Virus record (IMG/VR): IMGVR_UViG_3300022748_000038
Coordinates: 1 to 30,378 of that record
DNA length: 30,378 nt
Strand: one strand, 5' to 3'
From: a virus
The notes below the pieces were generated by a model. It did no database searches, was not told the DNA's origin, and worked only from the letters and a program-made list of their open reading frames with translations. The position numbers and the translations under genes were made by a program. This document shows, one piece after another, positions 21,863 through 28,900 of this stretch (within the stretch, counting starts at the first letter, position 1; each line of letters starts with the position of its first letter).

Positions 21863-22177
21863 ATGTCACGCGGAGAAGCCATCCCCCAGCGCGGCACTGG
21901 AGCTGCTCAGGCCGCTCAACTGCTTAGAGACTTCAACCGCATCCGCGAGAAGGTGGAGAAGTTCACCGGCGAACGTGGCGACGACTCCAAGACCCTCAGC
22001 GCGGTCCGTCGTGGCGAGTTCACGGCTCTGGCCAGCCTGACCATGCAGTCGGCTCCGGTGTCCACCACGCCGACGGCTGCCGAGTTCAACGCCCTGCAAG
22101 CCGACGTGAAGACGCTTTTCGAGCTCTTGCAGCGCATCTCCAACGCACGCGGCACCGCCGTGATCCCGAAGGTCTAG
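21863..22177 (+). CDS. Small coiled-coil protein (104 aa)
   Basis: Starts one base after the preceding stop. The sequence is largely helical (QAAQLLRDFNRIREKVEKFT, then EFNALQADVKTLFELLQRIS). It is likely a virion or assembly helper given its position after a tail gene. No family recognised. It ends before the GNAT gene after a 64-base gap that may hold a promoter. Confidence 0.7.
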   Translation: MSRGEAIPQRGTGAAQAAQLLRDFNRIREKVEKFTGERGDDSKTLSAVRRGEFTALASLTMQSAPVSTTPTAAEFNALQADVKTLFELLQRISNARGTAVIPKV

Positions 22178-22204
22178 GCATGGTGGTGTTTTACCCCTTG
22201 CACG

Positions 22205-22233
22205 GCTACAATGGTGCTAATTTCGAACCAACC
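22205..22233 (+). promoter_or_regulatory. Possible promoter/regulatory motif before the GNAT gene
   Basis: TACAAT (22207-22212) is a good -10 hexamer, but no convincing -35 lies 16-18 bases upstream. GCTACAAT is followed by CGAACCAACC (22224-22233). A similar pair, GCTACCAT (3187-3194) then CGAATCAACC (3208-3217 region), occurs before terS, suggesting a shared regulatory element. The GNAT gene lacks a ribosome site, so its transcript may start close to its ATG. Confidence 0.35.
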
Positions 22234-22241
22234 GCACAAAC

Positions 22242-22667
22242 ATGGCGTCTCATCTGATCTACGGCCAAGAGGATCGCTTGCTCCCGTGGGCGCAGGAGCG
22301 GATCGGTGTCGCCTTTCGCCGTGACGCCTACACCATCGGGCTTGAGAAAGCCGGCGAGCTCGTGGCCGTAGTGGTGTACGACAACTTCTCGGACGTGGAC
22401 TGCAACATGCACATCGCCTCCGACGGCACCTCGGCATGGATGAACAAGTCGCTTCTGGTGAGCGCCTTCTCCTACCCTTTCCTCCAACTCAACATGCGAC
22501 GTGTCACCGGTATGGTGCCCGCAAAAAACGAGATCGCTTTGAAATTTGACGAGCACCTTGGCTTCGTGCGCGAGGGCTATCACTCCCACGGCTGCAAGGA
22601 CGACGACCTGATCTCGCTTGGGATGCTCAAAGAGAATTGCCGATTTATCCCGAAGGGGGACACCTAA
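22242..22667 (+). CDS. GNAT-family N-acetyltransferase-like protein (141 aa)
   Basis: The fold order matches a short GNAT: a helix (LPWAQERIGVAFRRD), strands (YTIGLEKAGELVAVVVYDNF, DCNMHIASDG), then LQLNMRRVTGMVPAKNEIAL and FDEHLGFVREGYHSHG, the usual acceptor-side LGF segment. The classical acetyl-CoA loop (Q/RxxGxG/A) is not clear. Such genes occur beside ejection-protein genes in several podophages and might modify virion or host proteins. The ATG at 22242 lacks a clear ribosome site. Confidence 0.75.
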   Translation: MASHLIYGQEDRLLPWAQERIGVAFRRDAYTIGLEKAGELVAVVVYDNFSDVDCNMHIASDGTSAWMNKSLLVSAFSYPFLQLNMRRVTGMVPAKNEIALKFDEHLGFVREGYHSHGCKDDDLISLGMLKENCRFIPKGDT

Positions 22668-23635
22668 TGTTCGAACGAAACACTTTTTGGGGCGACGACG
22701 CCCTCGACGACCTCCATTTCAGCGAGCGCAAGAGCAAGGGTGCGAAAGCCGCTGCCACACGCCTGAGCGTGATGGGCATTGGCCGCAATATCTGCTTCGG
22801 TGGCAAAGGTGGCGGAGGCGCTGCACCTGCCGCTGATCCGGCCATCGGTCAGGCCGCCATGGCCAACGTCGAGCTCGGCAAGGACTGGCTGAGCTTTGCC
22901 AAGGATCAGTTCGCCGCCGGCAACGAGCGCCAAGCCGTCACCGACGATCTGAACACCACCGTCATTAAGCAGCAGCTTGCGACGCAGGATCAGGCGAACA
23001 CGTGGGGGCAGGAAGATCGCGCCCGCACGAAAGAGGTGTTCCAGCCGGTCGAAGACAGCTTCGTCAAGACGGCCAACGAATTCGACACGCCTGAGAAGCA
23101 GGCCGCCGCAGCGGCAGCCGCCAAGGCCGACGTCATGGCCGGCTCGGCCACGACCAATCAGGCGAACCAGCGCAGCATGGCCTCGATGGGCATCTCGCCC
23201 ACGTCAGGCCGCTTTGCCGGCATCACCCGTGCAGCAGACACCAACACCGCTTTGGCCGCAGCCGGCGCCCAGAACAACGCCCGCACCTTGATCCGCGACA
23301 AGGGCTTGGCCCTCAAAGCCGACGCCGTGAACATGGGCAAGGGCTTGGCCTCATCGACCGCAGCCGCTTACGGCATCGGCACCAACGCCGGCAACTCCGC
23401 CGTGGCCAACAACGCCAGCGCCAACCAGTCCTTCAACGCCAACGGCAACGTCATGGCGCAGGGTTTCAGCGGCGCCGTGGGTGCCAACAACAGCGCCGGC
23501 TCGATGCTCAACAACCTGTACGGCAACCAGCTCAACGCATGGTCGACCCAGCAGCAGGCCAACGCGACCAGCTCGGCAGGCGTGGGCTCGATGATCGGTT
23601 CACTCGCCGGCACCGGCGCAACCCTGTACCTGTGA
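22667..23635 (+). CDS. Internal virion (ejection) protein candidate (322 aa)
   Basis: Start chosen at ATG 22667, overlapping the GNAT stop by one base with AAGGGGG (22653-22659) upstream; an earlier in-frame start at 22637 would sit inside GNAT. The first part is GIGRNICFGGKGGGGAAP, then a helical stretch (NVELGKDWLSFAKDQFAAGN, EVFQPVEDSFVKTANEFDTP) and an Ala/Asn/Gly-rich C-terminus (NNASANQSFNANGNVMAQGF). This composition and position match podophage pilot/ejection proteins. No enzymatic motif. Confidence 0.7.
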   Translation: MFERNTFWGDDALDDLHFSERKSKGAKAAATRLSVMGIGRNICFGGKGGGGAAPAADPAIGQAAMANVELGKDWLSFAKDQFAAGNERQAVTDDLNTTVIKQQLATQDQANTWGQEDRARTKEVFQPVEDSFVKTANEFDTPEKQAAAAAAAKADVMAGSATTNQANQRSMASMGISPTSGRFAGITRAADTNTALAAAGAQNNARTLIRDKGLALKADAVNMGKGLASSTAAAYGIGTNAGNSAVANNASANQSFNANGNVMAQGFSGAVGANNSAGSMLNNLYGNQLNAWSTQQQANATSSAGVGSMIGSLAGTGATLYL

Positions 23636-23637
23636 CC

Positions 23638-24360
23638 ATGAACGCCATCCTCGACCGCCACGACCGGATCGCCCTGCAAATCTCAGGCGGGCGCGATTCA
23701 TTGGCGTGCCTGTACCTGATGCGACCCTTCTGGGATCGCCTGACGGTCTATTGGTGCGACACCGGCGCGGCTTACCCCGAGACGCTGGCGATCATGGCCC
23801 ACATTCAGGACATGGTGCCCAACTTCGCCGTCATCCAAGGCAATCAGCCGCAGGTGATCGAACAGTTCGGCATCCCGTCCGACATCGTGCCCGTAAGCGC
23901 GACGCACATTGGCCGCATGGTCGGTGGCGATGCGCCGCTCATGCAGGACCGCTACTCGTGCTGCATCCGCACCATGATGCAGCCCACGGCAGAGCGCATG
24001 GTCGCCGACGGCATCACGCTCGTGATCCGTGGCCAGAAGACCAAGGACCGCTTGAAGTCGCCCGTTCGCTCGGGCGAGGTGCACGACGGCATTGAGTACC
24101 TGTTCCCCATCGAGGATTGGGACGCCCGCAAGGTGATGCGCTACCTCTCCGACGAGGGCGCACCGATCCCGCGCTTCTACGAGATGCTCACCGGCATGCC
24201 TGACTGCATGACCTGCTCGGCATGGTGGGAAGAAGGCGCGGCCAAGTATCTCAAGCGCTATCACCACGCACAGTATTTAGAGAACCAGAAGCGTCTCGAC
24301 ATCATCAACAAAGCCGTCGGCGAGCACATCGCCGCATTTAATACAGAGGTGGCACCATGA
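23638..24360 (+). CDS. PP-loop (PAPS-reductase-like) protein with Fe-S-type cysteines (240 aa)
   Basis: PP-loop enzymes use ATP to activate a substrate or reduce APS/PAPS. Residues 16-21 are SGGRDS, the PP-loop; YWCDTGAAYPET (38-49) is the family's second motif; R131-GQKTKDR carries the basic segment. Four cysteines occur as C108-C109 and C190-x2-C193, the CC...CxxC arrangement that holds a [4Fe-4S] cluster in bacterial APS reductases. The usual C-terminal ECGLH catalytic tail is absent. It therefore more likely acts like DndC/TtcA-type ATP pyrophosphatases than as a sulfate-pathway reductase. It begins two bases after one virion gene and overlaps the next by four bases. Confidence 0.8.
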   Translation: MNAILDRHDRIALQISGGRDSLACLYLMRPFWDRLTVYWCDTGAAYPETLAIMAHIQDMVPNFAVIQGNQPQVIEQFGIPSDIVPVSATHIGRMVGGDAPLMQDRYSCCIRTMMQPTAERMVADGITLVIRGQKTKDRLKSPVRSGEVHDGIEYLFPIEDWDARKVMRYLSDEGAPIPRFYEMLTGMPDCMTCSAWWEEGAAKYLKRYHHAQYLENQKRLDIINKAVGEHIAAFNTEVAP

Positions 24361-25889
24361 ATTTCGGAGCTTTTGCAGGCGGTTTCTCGCATGGCCTTGA
24401 ACAAGGCATGAAGAACGGCAAGAACATTCGCGAACTCATCAAAGAGGGCAAGTTGCAAGACCTGCGCGAGAAGGGCATGGCCGAGGCCGAGGCCCAGCGC
24501 GCCAGCGCCGTGCAGGGCATGATCCAAGAGGGTGGCGTCACAGGCGCACCGACATCCGGCCCCGTGGACACCAGCACCCCCAAGGTGGAGACGCCTCAGC
24601 CGGCCAACGCCGAAGCCGTCAGCGCTGCAAGCCCGACGGCCAGCCCCGACGCGGCTGGCGCCAAGACTGCCGCCTCTGCCATGGCTCCGGTTTCCCCCGC
24701 CGCCGTGTCCGCAGCATCGCCCACGGCCAACCCTGACGCAGCCGCCGCGAACGCCGCGACCGCAGCACAAGGCACAGCGCCCTCCGTTTCGACGCAGGCG
24801 CCCGCCGCACCTTCTCCCGTGCAGGCCACACCGCAGCAAGGCGTGGCCGCTACCGGCGTCACGCAGGCAACTCCCGCACCCGCACCCGCACCCGCACCCG
24901 CAGCAGCGGCGCCAGCCCCAGCCACGCCCGTGCAGAAGCCCAACGGCAAGTTCTCCGTGAACGGCCAGAGCTACGACACCCGCGAGCAGGCCTTGGCCGC
25001 TGCCGAGAAGGCCGCACCATCGGCCAACGACTACTTCATGAAGAACGCCGTGCCCAAGCTGGCCGAGCAGTACCTCGCCAATGGTGAGCCTGAGAAGGCG
25101 AAGGCATGGACCGACTACGCCGACAGCCACAACGGCAAGCGCGCCATCAAGGATTGGGCCGCAGCCTACACGGCACCGGACTTCGACACCGCCGCCACCA
25201 AGTTCGGAAAATACTACACCGAGCACATCAACGACGGCGTGGACTACACCGGCCACAAGATGCTGACCAAAGAGGACGGCTCGCAGGTCGCCGTGGTGTC
25301 GTTGAAGGACAAGGCCACCGGCAAGAGCATCGAGATGGAGATGACCCGCGAGAAGATGCTCGCCATGGGCGCTGCCAACAACCCGCAAAAGCTGTTCGAG
25401 ACAGAGCAGGCCAAGCAGACCCTCGCCGAGAAGCTGAAATATGAGGCCCGCCTCAAGGCTCAGCAGCGCAAGGAGGACTACTCGGACAAGAGCAAGCTCG
25501 AGAACGAGAAGCAGGACCGCATCGACGAGCGCGAAGCCGGCAAGGTCAGCACCAAGAAGACGACCGACCCGACCGAGCGCCGCGCCCTGATCCGCAGCGA
25601 CGAGATGAAGAACAACCCCAAGTTCGCTCGCATGTCCAAGGACGAGCAGAACAAGGCCATCGACGCGGCCATGGAGACGGTCTACGGCACCGGCTCGAGC
25701 AAGGCAGACGCCAGCGAGAAGCCCGCCGTGGTGATCGCCGACAAGCCGATGGCCTTCAACAAGGACTTGCCGGTCAAGTACCGCAAGAGCGACGGCAAAG
25801 CCTTCCACGTGGTCGACGGCAAATTTGTGCCGATTGACGGCGCCGTGCCCACCAGCCCAGCGGCAGGCGGCATGCCTCAGAAAAAGTAA
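24357..25889 (+). CDS. Internal virion protein with Ala/Pro-rich linker (510 aa)
   Basis: The N-terminus is a short helical unit (NFGAFAGGFSHGLEQGMKNG, KNIRELIKEGKLQDLREKG). Residues about 70-195 are low-complexity, with AVSAASPTASPDAAGAK nearly repeated as AVSAASPTANPDAAAAN and a run of Pro-Ala. Residues 200-510 are helical and charged (VPKLAEQYLANGEPEKAKAW, then LKAQQRKEDYSDKSKLENEK). This is typical of podophage ejection proteins made to thread through the portal. It overlaps the PP-loop gene and is followed by a terminator. Confidence 0.75.
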   Translation: MNFGAFAGGFSHGLEQGMKNGKNIRELIKEGKLQDLREKGMAEAEAQRASAVQGMIQEGGVTGAPTSGPVDTSTPKVETPQPANAEAVSAASPTASPDAAGAKTAASAMAPVSPAAVSAASPTANPDAAAANAATAAQGTAPSVSTQAPAAPSPVQATPQQGVAATGVTQATPAPAPAPAPAAAAPAPATPVQKPNGKFSVNGQSYDTREQALAAAEKAAPSANDYFMKNAVPKLAEQYLANGEPEKAKAWTDYADSHNGKRAIKDWAAAYTAPDFDTAATKFGKYYTEHINDGVDYTGHKMLTKEDGSQVAVVSLKDKATGKSIEMEMTREKMLAMGAANNPQKLFETEQAKQTLAEKLKYEARLKAQQRKEDYSDKSKLENEKQDRIDEREAGKVSTKKTTDPTERRALIRSDEMKNNPKFARMSKDEQNKAIDAAMETVYGTGSSKADASEKPAVVIADKPMAFNKDLPVKYRKSDGKAFHVVDGKFVPIDGAVPTSPAAGGMPQKK

Positions 25890-25893
25890 GCAG

Positions 25894-25920
25894 CGGGAGC
25901 TTCGGCTCCCGTTTGTCGTT
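25894..25920 (+). terminator. Intrinsic terminator with UUCG loop
   Basis: CGGGAGC (25894-25900), loop TTCG, GCTCCCG (25905-25911), followed by TTTGTCGTTT. The 7-bp stem with a UUCG tetraloop is exceptionally stable. The T tract is broken by G and C, so readthrough into the giant gene is possible. It starts four bases after the stop at 25889. Confidence 0.8.
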
Positions 25921-25951
25921 TCGGGTGGTTCTATTTTCGGACCGGCCACGG

Positions 25952-25957
25952 TAGAAT
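25952..25957 (+). promoter_or_regulatory. Weak -10 candidate before the giant gene
   Basis: TAGAAT matches the -10 consensus at 5 of 6 and lies 28 bases before the GTG start, downstream of the terminator. No -35 hexamer better than TTCTAT (25929-25934) is found at 17 bases. A new transcript is plausible because a strong terminator precedes this gene. Confidence 0.3.
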
Positions 25958-25984
25958 CTGGCCAATTGTTTCAAGAGGCATCCT

Positions 25985-28900
25985 GTGGCGCAAAACCCCT
26001 TCCAGTCTTCCCCGTACAGCGAATCCGATTTCGAGAGCGCACCGTCATCTGCACCCGCTCGAGGCATGGCGCCCAGCACGCAGGACGTGGCCAAGCGAGC
26101 CGAGCAGCTCGGCATCGACCCCAAGTTGGCGCTGTCGTTCTTCTCGCAGGAGAGCTCGGGCAACTGGAATTCAAACGACAGCAACAAGGGCGCCCGTGGC
26201 GGCATGCAAGTCATGCCCGGCACCTATCGCTCGATGATGGGCACCGAAGCCGGCCAGCGCGATCCATGGAACAACATGGAAGCCGGCCTGCGTTACATCG
26301 CCTACGGCCAGAAGACCCTTGGCACCAAAGACCCTGAGCTCTTGGCCGCTGGCTATCATGCCGGCTATGACCGCTCGGACCTGAAAGCTGGCCGCATCCC
26401 CAACACCTCCGACGGCTCGATCTCGACCGCCGACTACGCACGTTCCGTGGCCGCCCGCGCCCGTGGTGAGCGCCCCACGCACTTCGAGAGCGCCAAGGCC
26501 CGCTATGAGCAAAAGCAGCAGCCCAAAGCCGCTGCCGACGAGTTCTCGGACACGCCTGTCACGCCTTCATTCTCCGACAACGACTTCTCCGACACGCCCG
26601 TCGCGGCCATGCCCGACATGGTGGACACCAAGATCGCCAACACCGATGCACCCGAGAAGGGCTACATCGACCGTCTGGTGGACGATACCTCGTCAGGCTA
26701 CGGCGACACCAAGCGCTCGCTGACCGCCTCGGCATGGGCCTTTGGCCTTGCTGACGAGAAGGCGCTCGCCGAAGACATGGCCAAGGCCTTCAAGGAGCAG
26801 GCCGCCAAGCCCAAGAACGCCGCTCAGCAAGAGATCGACGCCGCCTACCAAGGCGTGACCGACGCCAAGGGCGTGGTGGATACGACCATCGCCGGCGCCA
26901 AGGCGCTGGGCACGTCGATCATGAACCCCAAAGAGACATCGCTCGAGATCGCCCGCAACGCGGCCAACTCCCTGCCCACCATGGCCGGTGGTGCTGCCGG
27001 CGCTGGCGCAGGCGCAGGCGTTGGTGCTGGCGTCGGTGCTCTCGGTGCTGGCGTGGGTGCGATCCCCGGCGCCGTAGCAGGCGCCATCATCGGTGGCCGC
27101 ACTGGCATGGCCGCAGGCACGACCGCGACCGAGCTGGGTGGCGAAGTGACCGACATGGTGCAAAAGCGCCTTGCCGAGAACAAGCAGGAGCCCACCGCAC
27201 AAAACATCCTCGCCATTCTGGGCGACAAGGAATTCAAGAACAGCGCGCTCAAGCAGGGCTTGGCCAAGGGTTTGACCGTGGCCGCCGTCGATCAGGTGTT
27301 CATGGGCTTTGGCGGCAAGATCGCCACCGCACCTGCGCGCAAGATCGCTTCTGAGGCGCTGGCCGAACAGGGCGCCGACATGACGACCCGTGCCGCTCGC
27401 AATGCCGCACTGGCATCGCCTGCCGGCAAGGCCGCCCTCGAGGCCGCCAAGCCTTCCGTGGGTGCCAAGGTCGGCGCCGGCGCAGCAGCCGTGGCCGTGG
27501 ACGCCGCAGGTGAGAGCATCGGCGAAGGCGCCAGCCAGAAGGTCGCCCGAGGCGAAGTGGACTACGGCGATGCGTTGCGCGAAGGCGTGGCCTCGCTTGG
27601 CCAGTCCGTCGCACAGACAGCCGCAGGCGCCACCATCGAATCCGCCAAGCTGGCCGCCGCACAAGCCAAGGCCGCGATCCAGCCCACACAATCCGCACCC
27701 TCGATCGCATCCGGCCCGTTGGCCCGTGCCACCGAGAACGCCTCCGTAGGCGAAGAGCGCGTCACCGTGACCGCTCCTGACGGTCAGGTGTCGGGCAAAG
27801 TCACAGGTCAATCAGCAGACGGCAGCGCCGTACAGATCGTGGGCGACGATGGGCAGGTCTACACGTTCGCCACAGGCGCCGAAGGCATCAAGATCACGCC
27901 GGAAGCACCCAACACGCCGCTCAGCAATGCGCTCGAGGTGGCAGCAACGGATGAGGCCGCGACCGAAGCCGCCCCAGCCGAGGCCGTAGCGCCAGCGCCC
28001 GAAGTGGCAGCACCAGCACCGGCTCCAGCAGCCGTGGTGCCTGCGCCAGAGGGCAAGACTGAGCCAGCCCCCGAGCCCGTCAAGACGCCCACGCTCACCG
28101 AGATGAGCGAGGATGAGCTGCGCGCACGCCTGAAATACATCGCCGACCAAGCCCGTGCGAGCGGCGGCTGGAACAAAATGTTCGTCGAGCAGCGCCGCGC
28201 CATTGAGAGCGAGATCAACGCTCGCGCTCCCAAGGTGGAAACACCCAAGGTCGAGACGCTCAAGGACACAGACTTCACCTCCGTGGCCCCCAAGGCTGCC
28301 GAGCCTGTCGCGCAGGTGACACCCGCACAAGAGGCCGCGGCATCCCTGCCGAAAGACCTCGCCGGTGCCAAGCCGCGCTACAACTACGGCAACAAGGCCT
28401 TTGAGCTGAAATTCGCCAGCGACGTGGACCGCTCCGCCTACATCGCAGCGCAGGACAAGCCCTCCAAGCGCGACGCCGAGTACCTCAAGCACGCGATGGA
28501 CGCCACCGGCATGAGCGAGGCCGAGGTCCGCGCGCATGGTGCGCAGGTCCGTGAAGCCATCAAGGCCATGGCCAAGGACGGCAAACCCGGCACGTTGAAG
28601 GTGCCCGAGGTGGCCCGTGGTGTGACCGTGGAGACAACGCCAGCGCCGGACGAAAAGGCTCGCTGGCTCAAAGCCATCAACGACCAGAACCGCCTCGCTG
28701 GCAACACTGGCGTGCAGCTCTCAGTGACAGATGACGGCAAGCTGAGTTTTCTCGGCGACCCCAACTCAAGCAAGCCAGCACGCGCCTTGAAGGCGACATT
28801 GGACGAAGCTCGCAAGGCTGGCGCGACAGTCCCCGAGATCGTCGCTTCCATTCGTGCAGCTCAACCTAGCAAGGCCGAGCCCACCACATCCGATCTGATG

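Noticed and set aside
24261-25949. 562-codon minus-strand open frame opposite the internal virion gene
   Set aside because: Low-complexity Gly/Arg/Cys product arising from Ala/Pro codons on the + strand; no independent support.
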